In this document: positions 1-12,822 of the stretch, in pieces | Layout of the letters: the number at the start of each line of letters is the position of its first letter | Position numbering within the stretch: the first letter of the stretch is position 1 | From: Pachyseris speciosa | Taxonomy: Eukaryota; Cnidaria; Anthozoa; Scleractinia; Pachyseridae | Direction: 5' to 3' | NCBI GenBank assembly: GCA_016490735.1 | Contig: JAEMWC010000030.1 | Span: 1,296,001-1,360,000 of the forward strand | Length of the DNA stretch: 64,000 bases | Position numbers and translations under genes: made by a program | Notes under the pieces: generated by a model | What the model saw: only the letters and a program-made list of their open reading frames with translations | The model's database searches: none | What the model was told of the DNA's origin: nothing

Positions 1-59
1 TTTTCTTACGGTCACGTATTAAGTGGAAAGTATCACATGACAAAAACAAGTTTAAGCAA

Positions 60-612
60 ATTTGCGATTTCTCTAAATATAGAACTGTCACACCGTTTGG
101 ATTCAAGTTGTGATATCTTTGAGATCGATAAGCTGATAACCACTGCATGTGCGAGGCTTCCAACCTTTTCTTTAACTCGGCTAACCTTTTCACGGGGACA
201 GACTGTACTGTATTAAAATATCTAGCTTCACAACTCAAACACGATAAATTTACATAACGTCAAAACAACTGTCGCGTGATGTTGAATGAACACACCGCCA
301 CGTGCCTGCTATTGTTCATTGGCCAATCAAAACACCGGAACGTAATCGTATTGTGCATTTTGCTGCACAGGAAAAAAAAAAGAAAAAAAAAAAAAGACTG
401 AAATCTAACACATTGTATAACTCGTGATACTTACAGTATCCCGAGTAATAATCCACTTTGTAAAGTTGTTAAGCTAGATTTTAATACAGTACAGACTGTC
501 CGCGTGAAAAGGTTTGCCGAATTTAAGACAAGGTTGGAAGCCTCGCACGTGCTGTGAGAGAACGTTGTGACAGTTCTATATTTGGAAAATCGCAAAGTTG
601 TTTTGATGTAAT
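60..612. repeat. Fold-back (inverted) repeat
   Basis: The segment around 60-240 reappears as its reverse complement at about 465-612. Shared stretches include the sequence around a cytotoxic-looking but non-coding GCGAGGCTTCCAACCTT core and a TACAGTACAGACTGT-like stretch. The left arm has about 45 extra bases after position 95. This is consistent with a non-autonomous fold-back element. I could not define target-site duplications, and a further partial arm-like piece follows at about 640-680. Confidence 0.6.
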
Positions 613-2283
613 TTGATCCGGTTTATACCACAACTCAATCGCTGTGACAGTTCTATATTTAGAGACAAGTTTGCGAATATTTGGTTTTCACGTGATGTCA
701 GAAAAAAACTATAATTAAACAGTTATATTTTTTACCTTCATCAGGTAAATGACATTTTAAGCCAAGTAACAGCTTTGTTTTGAAAATAGAGCAGTTTGAA
801 TTTCGAGTTCTTTTTACAATGCGTGACATCTGGATTGCTTCTGAGAAACATGTACACGGAAACGATTCGCCTTGTGTTTTCGAGTTTTGAATATCCAATA
901 TGTTAAGAGAGAAGTGTCTATGCGAATGTTTTCAAGCTTCGCAGAGAGAAAAAACTCCAGATGTTGCCACTTAATTTAGAAGTAAACAACAACAGCTGAC
1001 AACGAATATGGATGGCAACTCTCAAAACAGTTTAACGAGCTTTGCTCGTACGTGAACAAAAAGGCCTTATGTGAACCCAAAAGCAAATCACTAGCCGGAT
1101 AGTTTCGAGAATCAAAAAGCGTGCGTCCGGCTTCTGCAGCACAAAAGTATCCCGAGTTAACGCTCATAGAGCGTCTTGTTCGTTATGGTATGCAAATTTT
1201 CTGTTTTCACGTGCGTTGTCTGTCAAGTCTATTTTTAATTCGATGTTTTCTTTGTGCTATTTTTGGCCGAAGAGTGAAGATCATCTCGTCGACGTTTCTA
1301 TCCAAATTATACACGTATTTCACTTCGGATGTTTCCTCGGAGTTTTTCTAGTGTTCCCATCGAACGTTCGTCAATTTATTTATTTCAAAGGCCAGGAGCG
1401 ATTTTCGATAAGCTACCATGTGTTGTTTCAGTCGTTTATAATGAGCGGCTTTAGAAACTTGTTCGATCAACCGCACCAGCCTTTAATTCCTTACGCTTGC
1501 CAAGCGACTACTGGCTAGCGACTACGCTATTCGCCTACTTGTACACTGTGCATTGCCGTCGAGAAATAGGCTGCTAATTCTTGAAATTTTGATCGCTTTT
1601 GATGACAGTGTCCTCGATGAACCGCAGCGATCTTGATTCGTTGAACGAACGGCCATACAGTGTATGAACGTACATGTAGCATCGTAATTTTTATGCAGAG
1701 AGAAAGCACAGCGCTGTAACTTCGAATGAAACTGAATGTCTTTTGACCTTGTTTTTTTTTAGTGCAGTATCCGATATTTCCTCGAGAAGTACACCGTGTC
1801 CTCAAAACATAAAATGACTTTTGGCAGTATTTGACCGCGCTGTCCTTTATGGTGAATTCGTTGTTTGAGCGGAAACTGTTGTAGTGTCTTTTTGCCCATA
1901 CTGAACAACTGTGTCCTTTCCTCAAGAACTCGAAAAGTCTCCCAACAAACGCCGAACAAACGCCTCCAAAACCCACAGAATCTGAGCGGGCAAAGATACG
2001 AAATAAGCGGCAACGAAACTGACGGAACGCTTGTGCGCCCAGTACCGCCTTTTGATTGGTTAACACCAAAATCTAACACGTCTTTTCATTGGTTCCAATG
2101 GTTCCGTCGTTGCAATTGGCTCAAACCAAAGTCTCAGGGGAATCTACATTACATTAGGTTACACTTTTTGAAGCTCGATCAGGAAATTTTTCTGCCTATT
2201 GCCATTTCTTGCGCGCTCTATTCTGCTGCCGCCTCGCCATCCGAGCGTCTTCGCTTGGATGGCTCGTTGGCAATAACAAATCC
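613..2283. other. Non-coding stretch, no recognised gene
   Basis: Open frames here of up to about 180 codons (minus strand 1,527-2,069) match no family I know and overlap each other in several frames. Positions about 835-945 are a diverged copy, in opposite orientation, of the direct repeats at 23,057-23,190 and 23,399-23,529. A compact GC-rich hairpin with 12 bp arms (one mismatch) and a TCTT loop lies at about 2,236-2,263. Confidence 0.4.
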
Positions 2284-3276
2284 TTTCATTCATTCAAATT
2301 CATGAATAAATATATAAAACGGTGAAAAACCAACATTCACAAAAATTTCAAAAATAGAACCTTGAAAAAGAAAATGAATCCGACTTGTCAGGAAACGTTA
2401 ACATTGAATTCAACAGCCCTGGTCTATGATTAAGACGAAATTCAAATTGAAAGCATGAAATTCCGTGGTCAGTTATTGGAATACTCCAGATAAAAGGAAT
2501 TACTTTCTACAGAAACTGTGGGAAGTGGTACATGAAAATTTCGTTTTGTAAACTGAGTTGGCAATGCAAATTTGTCACCTTAGAGGCATTCAAAAGCTGA
2601 CGGTTCGAGCGTTAGCCCTTGGTCAGAGCGAATCGAGGACTTATGAGGTTTATATACAGAACGATGGAGCTTCGCTATTGGTGGGAAAAATGGTGACGTG
2701 GAAACACAAGAATAAATTATTTGAATGAATGGCTTTCGTTGACACCGTGGGGATTAAGTTTGTCAATTTGAAAGATAAACTTTTGTTCTAGATTCTTACG
2801 ACTTTCCGCGCAGAATTGATATGCTGCTTGGAATTATTCGGAGATTAAAATGTCGAGCGAATGCTTTAGATGCGTCCTTTTCATCCTTCTCAACGTCACT
2901 TTAACAAATTGACGTCAGTTTTTTATGTGTCTGTTCTCTTATTGATGATAAATTTCTTCATAACATTGTCAAGTTCAATTTCAATAAGAGGACAGATACA
3001 TAAAAAATTGACGTCAATTTGTTTTCTACAATAACAAAGAATGGTCAAATGCCGGGTTTAAATGAAAAGAAAAGGCACCGTAAACAACGGTAAACATACG
3101 GAGTAAATCAATTTTATTCAAACTTACGCGAACATTGTCAATAGCTTTTCTCACTTTCTGATTGGCTATTTACAACAGCTAAGCAGCTGTCATTGGCTAA
3201 AAGGTTGACAGTTTGACGTGAGGCTTATGCCTCGTATAAATTAAAATCTTCACTCGCTGCATAAAGTTGACAAAAT
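2284..3276. repeat. ~1 kb dispersed repeat, copy 1
   Basis: This block is nearly identical to 16,084-17,070 in the same orientation, and similarity stops abruptly on both sides. It contains the hairpin at 2,904-3,022. No coding potential is evident. It is probably a non-autonomous mobile element or a fragment of one, with ends that I cannot classify. Confidence 0.75.
2904..3022. repeat. Hairpin inside the ~1 kb repeat, copy 1
   Basis: About 42 bp arms beginning ACAAATTGACGTCA are separated by a roughly 35 bp loop. The same structure recurs at 16,694-16,812. The arms include a TGACGTCA palindrome, which is a CRE-like site, but no function can be inferred from that alone. Confidence 0.7.
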
Positions 3277-3299
3277 TCAGAGAAAATTCAGTAAACGTG

Positions 3300-6200
3300 A
3301 GAAAGATACTTTCCTTCTCTTGAGCGGGTACAAATGAAATTAGTGGTAAAATAATTTCAACTCTCGGGTTCAAGTGCTTCAAGACACTGAAATCATGAGA
3401 AATGATTGAGAGAAAAAAAAAACCGACACCAACATAGCAAAAGAGCTGTCGATTAAACAGCCATAACCCACTCTTGTCAAAAATGAATCCGTCCTCAAAG
3501 ACCAGTTTTTATTCTAAGCTGCGGATCAAGATGGATAGAAATGGCCTGTAACTTGCTCCAATCAAAGAAAAATAACTTTCCCGCTGTATTTGCAGTGAGG
3601 TAGTTTATTGGCAACCAGTACATGGATAAGAAGAAAGTTTTTTTCAAAACAGCAAATGACAAATGTGTTCCAACCCTCAAATAACGTTTCAAGCGCCTAC
3701 TTTTACTTCAGATGCTGAGTAATATTAGAGGAACAGAAGCGTAAATTTTATTAACGGATTATCATGTTCATCACTAACGGATGAGAACCTTCTTTTAAAT
3801 ATCAAAATGTATCATAAGAAAATATGAAAAAGAGATAAAAATAAAACTCAGTTAATGTAAAAACTATATTTCAATTGCCTTTTCTTAAGGATGCAAGCGG
3901 AATTAGGGCCAAAGTAATTTCAGCCCTTGAACAATGCTTGACAGCACTGAAGCAATAGGAAACAGTGAAAAGAAAATCAAAGAAAAAGAACTGTAATCAG
4001 CTTATTCGTTACACTCCAATTGGTGCTTCCAATTATCAGTAAAAATAAAGACATTTTTCAATAGCTTATTTAACGACACTTCGTGAGGACACGCTTGCCA
4101 TCTACTGTACGTGTGCCGGACAGTCTTTTTAAATTGCTGTGTTACCCAGAAAAGTGGCCAATTTCAATGCTAATTCTAATCCAATGTGAAGGGGGCAAGA
4201 GTGCCCTTTGAAACAGAAAAAGAAATGGAAACGTTTGGCTCATTGCCCATAAAAGTAGCCAATATCCATGCTATATTTAGGGCATTTTGATCAAAAAAAT
4301 CAGTACAATGTTCAATTTAACTGTTCTTTGCTTCCTTTGTTTCTTAATTCGTGCGGAAAATAAAGTTATTCAAAACTTTGGTATTGATCTCGTTTAGTGG
4401 AAGTTTAAGCTTGTAATTTTGGGCTCGTAGTTTTCAGTGTTTCTGGTTCATTTTAACTCCTTACGCTCCAACGGTTATTGCCATTCAGTGTGCTCTGCAA
4501 CATCAATTCTTGAACAAGCAAACAGGTCACGAGAACGTAGAAAATATACCGAAGGTAGAATGTTTAGATGTCAACGACAATTCTGCGAATACCAGCAGCA
4601 TGTATTAATGAGAATACAAATGGGGCAGTAAAGTTTAGTCTGTTTTAATAGCCTTTGATGTGTATTGAAGGCAAATTTTATAAAAGACACAGCCATTCAA
4701 ATGAATCAGTTGTCCACCATACACATTGAAGACGGTAAGCCTGTGCATGTACAACGAAACGCACAAGGATGAAAGTCTAGGATGCGATGGATCACTGCAG
4801 TGAACCCAACTTAAACAGATGCAGATACAAAGCCTCTAATTCCAGGAATAAAGAAAAAGTTCAGGGAAAATAGGGTTAATGAACCTTTAAAGATTTTTTA
4901 AGAATTTCAAAATTTGCATTACTTACCATGGGAAAAACCTACATGGGTAAAATATGACAAAAATAAAAATAAAAATAAGAGTCAGTAAACGCAAAAACTA
5001 TATTTCAATTTCCTTTTCATAAGGGGGAAGTGGAATAAAGGTTAAACTAATTTCAACTCTCGAGCAATGCTTCAAAGCACTGAAGTAATAGGAAACAGTG
5101 AAAAAGTACATCGAAACAAAAACAACTGAATTCAAATTGAAGAGCCAGAACCCGGATAACATGAGCCAGGAACTAATCGTTCTATTCCAATTCTCGCCTC
5201 CAGTTATCAGTAAAAAGAAAGACATTTTGCGATAGCTTATATAATGACGCTTCTACCTCTTTAGAAACTGCTACTTTTACTTCGGATGCTGAGTAATATT
5301 AGAGGAACAGAAGCGTAACTTTCATTAACGGATTGTCATGTTCATCACTAACGGGTGAGAACCTTCTTTTAAATATCAAAATGTATCATAAAACAAATAA
5401 GAAAAAGAGATAAAAATAAAACTCAGTAAATGTAAAAACTATATTTCAATTGCCTTTTCTTAAGGATGCAAGCGGAATTAGGGCCAAAGTAATTTCAGCC
5501 CTTGAACAATGCTTGACAGCACTGACGCAATAGGAAACAGTGAAAAGAAAATCAAAAGAAAAAGAACTGTAAATTATACAGCTTCACCAAAGATTAAATC
5601 AGCTTATTCGTTACACTCCAATTGGTGCTTCCAATTATCAGTAAAAATAAAGACATTTTTCGATAGCTTATTTAATGACACTTCGTACCCTTTAAAAAAA
5701 GAAAAACAAATGCAAACATTTGGCTCATTGCCAAAAGTAGCCAATCTCCGTGCTATTTTTAGGGAATTTTAGGGCAAAATTAGAGTCAGTCAACGTAAAA
5801 GCTATATTTCAATATCCTTTTCATAAGGGGGAAGTGGAATAAAGATTAAAATAATTTCAACCACCCAGCAATGCTTCAAAGCACTGAAGTAATAGGAAAC
5901 AGTGAAAAAGTACATCGAAACAAAAACAACTGAATTCAAAAAGGAAAAAAACTTAATGAAAAAAAAAAAAAAAAAACGACACCAACATAGCAAAAGAGCT
6001 GTGGATTAAACAGCCATAACCCACTCTCTTCAAAACTGAATGTATTCGTCCTCAACAAACTTGTTCCAACCCTCAAATAACGCTTCAAGCGCATACTTTT
6101 ACTTCAGATGCTGAGTAATATTAGAGGAACAGTAGGGTAAATTTTAAAAATTAATGGTAAAAATAAGAGTCAGTAAACGCAAAAACTATATTTCAATTTC

Positions 6201-6480
6201 CTTTTCGTAAGGGGGAAGTGGAATAAAGGTTAAACTAATTTCAACTCTCGAGCAATGCTTCAAAGCACTGAAGTAATAGGAAACAGTGAAAAAGTACATC
6301 GAAACAAAAACAACTGAATTTAAAGTGAAGAGCCAGAACCCGGATAACATGAGCCAGGAACTAATCGTTCTACTCCAATTCTCGCCTCCAGTTATCAGTA
6401 AAAATAAAGATAGCTTATTTAATGACCCTTCTACCTCTCTAAAAAAAGGTAAAGAAATGCAAGAATTTAGCTCAAGAGAC
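3300..6480. repeat. Cluster of related ~250-300 bp repeats
   Basis: At least five direct, diverged copies of one unit are visible at about 3,842-4,080, 4,978-5,255, 5,426-5,690, 5,780-5,990 and 6,165-6,450, with a partial copy at about 3,290-3,420. Each contains the string CAATAGGAAACAGTG or TAATAGGAAACAGTG. A second shared block (around GATGCTGAGTAATATTAGAG) recurs at about 3,710, 5,285 and 6,108. A third, following a poly-A run, occurs at 3,420-3,500 and 5,960-6,050. Short open frames here differ between copies and look non-coding. Confidence 0.6.
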
Positions 6481-6754
6481 CACAGGCAGCGGTTATCGCG
6501 GTTATCGCGTTTAGAAACTCCTAAAGAAGGATCGCATTGATTCGCACCTTCGTAACGAGCCGTTACTTTAAGTTGAAGAGAGTTAAATACTTGGACTCTC
6601 TTTAATTTCTGCAGTACTAAAAGCGTGATTAGACATTACGGTGGTAGCTTTAAAGTTAAATTGAAATAAAATGAAGATATACATACAAATCAAGATATAC
6701 ATACAAATCAAGTCAAGTCATCACTGATCTGGTAAACTACTCTCTGGAAACTGA

Positions 6755-6985
6755 GTTTATACCTATGGCACTTACGACTGCTATGGTTATGCCACTCTCA
6801 AAGACGTCAAACCTGAATACCGATGACTGTAAGAGCTTTCGTCCTGTTTGAAATCTGCTCTTTCAAAAAAGTAGTGGCTGCTCAGCTTGTTACTTACATT
6901 AACGATAATAATCTTGGTGAATCCTTGCGATCAGCCTACATGCGCTACCATAGTGCGGAATCTGCCCTTCTGCCCTCACGTTTTA
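6755..6985 (+). pseudogene. LINE reverse transcriptase fragment
   Basis: Conceptual translation in two frames gives the early reverse-transcriptase region of a non-LTR retrotransposon. A KTSNLNTDDCKSFRPV-like segment ends in an in-frame stop. After a frame change comes a VVAAQLVTYINDNN...SAYMRYHSAESALL-like segment. These match the conserved 'pLlKK..ld..d..nyRPisnl' and 'Q.ayr..hStetal' blocks of CR1/L2-type reverse transcriptases. The piece is short, has a stop and a frameshift, and lacks the catalytic YADD region, so it is dead. It is not part of the tandem units, whose LINE stops at the start of the RT. Confidence 0.7.
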
Positions 6986-7194
6986 AATCAATAATCCTTT
7001 AAAGTTTTAAATTTATATACAGTATATGAAAAACATTCACCACGTCCAAGAGTAAAATATACGTAGATGAATTTTAGCGGAACATTTTAACACAACGCAA
7101 TGCTAGAAAAAGTGCTGCCATGTCAATATTCCCAGCTTTTAAAATTTATAAGAAAACAACCTAAACATTAAGATTTTACGTCAGGCTTTCTTTT

Positions 7195-8495
7195 TAGAAA
7201 AATTGCTAAGCAATTTTGGCATAAGCTCAAGTGTCCGCAGAAAAGACAAAACGGAGTACGAACGATAGTTTAGTAGAGCCATTTTACACATAATCTTCCC
7301 TTGGTTAAGCAGACACAAAACAACAAAGTGCCCTGATCAGTTTCTTCTCTTCTTGTTTTTTTTTTCCTTATTTCCTGCCAAAATACGGAATATAGTACAG
7401 ATCTATCAGGTTTAGGTTTTTTTCTTTTAAAGTTTAAAAGCTGGGAATATTGACATGGCAGCATTTTTTCTAGCATTTCGTTAATGCTAGAAAAAGTGCT
7501 GCCATGTCAATATTCCCAGCTTTTAAACATTAAAAGAAAACAACTTAAACATTAAGATTTATGTCAGGCTTTCTTTTTAAATACATTTTGAATAATAAGT
7601 AGAATAAAGGAATTAAAAGTAAACATGTTGACAAAAATCAGACCTAGAGAAGCTACTGAGTCAAAAGCGGTTCTAGCGTTTACTGATCGTTGAAAAGATC
7701 CACTCAACCCAGATTTTGGTTAGGATTCCTATTTATAGCGGAGGTCCGCGCGCCAAAGGCGCGCTCGCGGAGCACCATAGGTAAGAAAATATGGTAACCC
7801 ATTTGTGCGAGAAAATTTGGTTTTGGTGACCGCACGACCGACCGACCGAACGACCGACCGACCTTATGTCTGTACGTCCTCCCCTACATGTGTGACAATG
7901 TGATAAACCTGTACTATATTCCGTATTTTGGCAGGAAATCAGAAAGAAAAAATAACAAACATGAGACAAGAAGCGCTTTCCATTGAGCAAAAATAACCGG
8001 TACAAATTTTCGGAATTTTCGCTGGTCGAATGCCGGGAAAGCGTCCGACCACGTCCAAGAATTCTTGGTCACGTGCATTGACATGCTGAAGGTGCATCGT
8101 CCGCTTATTGGTTTTCCGGTTGTCCACGTGAGCTCACGCCCGAAGGGAGACTAAAACCGATATTTATCGCGAATGGAACACGAAAATTTAGGTCATTCTG
8201 GAAATTCCATCAAAGAGGGTGCACTCAAAACGTATTCCTAAATTTTCGGAAACTTTTCCCCGAACTTTACCCGTTCCATCCGATTTCGAACCGGAAATCT
8301 CGAAAATTTTGGTTTTAATGGAAAGCGCCCAAGAAGAGAAGAAACTGATCAGGGCACTTTGTGGCTTTGTGTCTGCTTAACCAAGGGAAGATTTTGTGTG
8401 AAATAGCGCTGCTAAACTATCGTTCGTACTCCGTTTTGTCTTTTCTGCGGACACTTGAGCTTATGCCAAAATTGCTTAGCAATTTTTCTAACGTA
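7195..8495. repeat. Inverted duplication at left edge of tandem family
   Basis: Positions 7,195-7,352 are the reverse complement of 8,330-8,495, a part of block A. Positions about 7,365-7,415 mirror 7,903-7,940. Within the left arm, a 45 bp motif containing TGCCATGTCAATATTCCCAG occurs three times, at about 7,099 (+), 7,433 (-) and 7,484 (+). The structure resembles fold-back or break-repair duplication at the margin of the array. Confidence 0.65.
7735..7870. repeat. GC-rich palindrome and GACC-type microsatellite
   Basis: A GC-rich imperfect palindrome around GCGCGCCAAAGGCGCGC (about 7,747-7,775) is followed by a run of GACC/GACG tetranucleotide repeats at about 7,830-7,865. I associate this combination with miniature elements in cnidarian DNA. 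No terminal repeats were defined here. Confidence 0.5.
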
Positions 8496-9590
8496 CTACT
8501 AGATACGTTTCTACCTTCTCACTGCTCTAAACGATCAAGTTCGTACGGAAATTTTCATTAAAATTGCTTAATAATTTTTCTAGCTTACTACAAGATATTT
8601 TTGTTACTCTTCTAATTTCTCCTCCTTCTTCAAGAATCTATGAACAAACATAAGCATCGTGCTTTGCTTTCTTGCAATGTCTTGTTTTTGATCAGCTTTG
8701 AGTTTCTTTACTCTTTCATCTGAAAGTAGTCTTCACTTAAGACTGTTTGTTTGTTTTTTTCCATCGTTTTTCCTCCCGCTGCTCAACTTTTTAAACACAA
8801 AATTGGCCCAAGGAAAGCCATGCGAAGTTACTCGATGCGAAGGAAACATTAATAGAGCAGGTGGATTATTATTGTGTTTAACTCAGGGGCCTTCTAAAAT
8901 CTTGAAAGAAATTCCTAAAGAAAGGTCTATAAAGGCTCATGCAAGAAATTAGTTCGCTTTGGTGTCTAACACAAACAAACAAACAATAGGCCCTCCTGCT
9001 AAGAATGTTTCTGTGTAGAAGAACAAAATCAAGAAAAGCAAGAGCCTTCCTTAATGGCACTATACATTGAAGGTTACTTTATTTGTTAATAAAAAAAATT
9101 CTTACCAACGGAAGGAGTGTTTTAATAAGGTTGCCATTAACTCTCATAATGATAAAAAAATAAAAATAAAAAAAATAAGGAGTCATACATAAATATGTTA
9201 GCGAAAAGCAATGTTAGAAAGAGTGTTTTCAGTGTTAATCAAGCCACGGAAACCTGGAGGTTTCGGTCAGGATTTCGTCTTTGGAACACTTTGCGCGGAT
9301 TTTTTTTCCTAAATAAGCAAGTGAATCATTTACAAGGATGCCGCGCTGCCACCGTGCGCTTCAATTAGATGTTTCCAATTGCCCAATATTTGTGTTCAGC
9401 GCTCTTTTGAATCACAATGTCTTCACGATTCTTAAGAAATGCCAAAGGAAGTTTGATTGTTTAGTGCTGATTTGCTTTTCATCAAGAAACACAAACCTAA
9501 TTTAATCTGGTTCAAACGCACTTCATACGTGCTAAATTTGTTGTTTAGTTTAAAGCAACAGATGATAAGGGTGTTATTAATACGCCTTAA

Positions 9591-11389
9591 GAGCGGATGT
9601 CAGTAAATATCGACTAGAGGTAGGAATTATAAAAATTTCGGAAACTCCGAAAAAAATTCTGTGGACTACCCTAGGTATTCTATTAATGAAAATATAAATT
9701 TTACTTTCATCGGATGAATATTTTGGTCATATGGATGGTGTCAAGTTCGGGCGCTTTATAACCTCTGCCAGATCGCTTTTTTCGAGGCCCTAAACGGGGC
9801 TACGGAAAGAGCTCAATTTGAATCTAATTGAAATATCATTCAAGCAGCAAGGCCTCTTATCACATTCAAGAGATTTGAACACGCATTTTGAGTTGTCGTG
9901 CCCTTGAATTGATTGCGACTAGAATATTTTACAGATTTTTAAATATTTACAAAATTTTGAGGATTTCGTGGGAGGAAAATTTTGTCGAAATTCGAAGGCC
10001 TAAAATCACACCCGGTACCTAATTTCAAACAATAAAAACCATTCTACATTAAAAAGCAATCTCAAAGCTTTCAAAACATGTTTTTGAAACTTTGGGCAAC
10101 ATATGAAATGAATTTCTGGGAACGCGAAATTCACAGAGCACTTGAGTGAAATTTTCCAGTTTCCAGTTCCTTAACTTCTTTAGTTTTTAAAGAACGGGAA
10201 TTTTCATAGTGCGTGACCAAGATAGGTCAGCTGTATGGCTGAAAAATAGTTTTCCCTTATGATTTTCAGCAGTTAAAACATTTCAACAATTCGAATATGT
10301 ATATGTATAGTAGCTCAGAAACAAAAAGAAAACCCCTTTATCGCATAAGTTAATGTACCCTGTATTGGTTGATTTGGGGTACCTTACGTGTACATGTACT
10401 TACTTCAGTGTATATGGCGCCTGCATACAATTACAAGCTCTTTAAAGTTGTGTGAAAATTAAAAGTTTAGGCAGATAACTCAGAAACGGTGTGCCACACA
10501 GATTTGAAGCTTCTGGAATTGCTCATTTGCTAGTTTTTTGTCGCATCTCATTTTCTTGGCTTCTTTCATGGAACGGTTTCGGAATTTTTTCTTGTACGCC
10601 GGGTTTTTTTGCGTGACGGTGAAAACGATCTATAAAGACTACTGTACTGCAAGAAAAAAGGCATCAGACAAGTGAGCAGGGGAAGTCTGACGAGTTCAGG
10701 TTATCAGTGTTCTATTGTGATTTGCATTTTTCATTTTTTCAATCTAGAATTTATTTTTTCCTAACAAGCTCATGTAGACGAAGTTCTTTAAAAACTAAAG
10801 AAGTTAAGGAACTGGAAACTGGAAAATTTCACTCAGGTGCTCTGTGAATTTCGCGTTCCCAGAAATTCATTTCATATGTTGCCCAAAGTTTCAACACATA
10901 TTTTGAAAGCTTTGAGATTGATTTTTAATGTAGAATGGTTTTTGTTGTTTGAAATTAGGTACCGGGTGTGATTTTAGGCCTTCGAATTTCGACAAAATTT
11001 TCCTCCCGCGAAATCCTCAAAATTTTGTAAATATTTAAGAATCTGTAAAATATTCTAGTCGCAATCAATTCAAGGGCACGACAACTCAAAATGCGTGTTC
11101 AAATCTCTTGAATGTGATAAGAAGCTTTGTTGCTTGAATGATATTTTAATTAGATTCAAATTGAGCTCTTTCCGTAGCCCGGTCTAGGGCCTCGAAAAAG
11201 CGATCTGGCAGAGGTTATAAAGCGCCCGAACTTGACACACACCATCCATATGACCAAAATCTTCATCCGATGAAAGTAAAATTTATATTTTCATTAATAG
11301 AATACCTAAGGTAGTCCACAGAATTTTTTTCGGAGTTTCCGAAATTTTTATAATTCCTACCTCTGGTCGATATTTACAGACATCCGCTC
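9591..11389. mobile_element. 1.8 kb long-inverted-repeat element, TTAA target site
   Basis: The left arm (9,591-10,195) and right arm (10,783-11,389) are about 605 bp reverse complements of each other, with only scattered differences. They begin GAGCGGATGTC and surround a roughly 590 bp spacer. TTAA stands on both sides (9,587-9,590 and 11,390-11,393). The other copies of block A lack the insertion, for example around 32,595-32,625. No transposase frame is visible, so it is non-autonomous. The TTAA target suggests a piggyBac- or Kolobok-type partner, but its termini differ from those of the Kolobok at 20.3 kb. Confidence 0.85.
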
Positions 11390-11739
11390 TTAAAATTTTA
11401 TCATTTTTTGACTTAATGTCAAAACGTCACCGAATTAGCTCTTTACCTGTTTATCATGTTCTTAAGTAAAATTTTGTCGCACATTTTTATAGTTGAATTA
11501 AAAAGACAAAGCAGCAATAGACCCTGCTTGGGCCATGTTTATACATAGAAGAACAAAGATAAGAAAAGGAAAAAGGCTTTGTTCACAAGGCAGTCGGTAA
11601 CACTGGATGTTTCTTCACTTGTAGTTACAATTAGGGGTAAGAATGCCATGAAGAGGCTTCCATTAAAGCTCACAATGATACGAATATCAAAACAAATTAA
11701 AAATATACATGTTAGTAGCCTAAGTAGCTGGTGGTTTTG

Positions 11740-11850
11740 TTGGGCAGCGCGGGAGTGAGCGGCGAAGCCGCGAGGGTTACACGTTGACTCCACCCCATTG
11801 TCATAGGGGCTTCCCCTCTCGCTCGCACGCCTGCCAAGAAAACCCGGCGC
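11740..11850. repeat. GC-rich hairpin segment of block A
   Basis: A short GC-rich island with the hairpin GCGGCGAAGCCGC recurs at the equivalent place in every A block (for example 32,970-33,070, 38,760-38,850, 44,555-44,650, 51,380-51,480, 56,395-56,490 and 61,430-61,520). Open frames across it on the minus strand repeat only because the unit repeats. Confidence 0.5.
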
Positions 11851-12822
11851 CAGCTATGCAAGCTAACATGCTAGCGAAAAGCAACACCAGGAAAAGTACT
11901 ACTTAAATACTATGTTAAAAGGAGCCACATAAACCTGAAGACTTCGTTCAGGATTTCTTCTTTAAGATACTTTGTGAGGATAATCAAAAGATAAAATTTG
12001 TTTCCCAGTACAAAGATATACGTTACTTACCACTTGTCTCGTCCGCTGTATCCGCCAAACATGAAAAGAACCAAAATTATAACGTTTAGTAATTGAAGAA
12101 AAACATAATCCATTATTCATTTACTTTCGCAGTCTCTGCCGCTTAAAATAACAAGTGGTGGAGAAAACAAACTACGAATGGAAGAAGTGGGTGGATAAAC
12201 AAAACCTCATTACAAGAAAACAATTAACAAATCCAATTTGTCACGCATTAGATCAATAATCCTTTAAAGTTTTAAATTTATATACAGTATATGAAAAACA
12301 TTCACCACGTCTAAGAGTAAAATGTACGTAGATGAATTTTAGCGGAACATTTGAACACAACGCAATGCTAGAAAAAGCGCTGCCATGTCAATATTTCCAG
12401 CTTTTAAACATTAAGAGCCAATGTCACAATATATCGAGAATCTCAAGTGAGTTTCGAAAAATGGAATTTTGGCTGATACCACCCAAACAACCCTTTAGGG
12501 AATTATCTCAAGAAATGATATTAAAAACTCCCAAAGCGCTTTACATTTGGAGAATTTTGGAAAAGTCCTCAAAAACTACAATTTTTATTTTATAAAATTG
12601 GTCTGAATTTTAAACAATTTCAAAGAAACAGTACCGGCGCGCAAAATCTCTTATTGGCTTCATCTTCCTCACACAATTAGAAGACTTCCAAAGCTTCAAG
12701 ACTGTGTAAAAGGTTTAAGCAAAATTACTTTATGGTATACTTTCTTAAACTTCGTTGCTTATCCCATCTTTGTATGTTTTTTTAAATGTGAGAATATCGC
12801 TTCCATTAAGGCTATGTCTACA

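Noticed and set aside
1527..2069. 180-codon minus-strand frame near the left end
   Set aside because: No recognisable motif, overlapping open frames on both strands, and no splice or start context that supports it.
2236..2263. Hairpin as a factor-independent terminator
   Set aside because: Bacterial-type terminators are not expected in this animal DNA, and no gene ends here.
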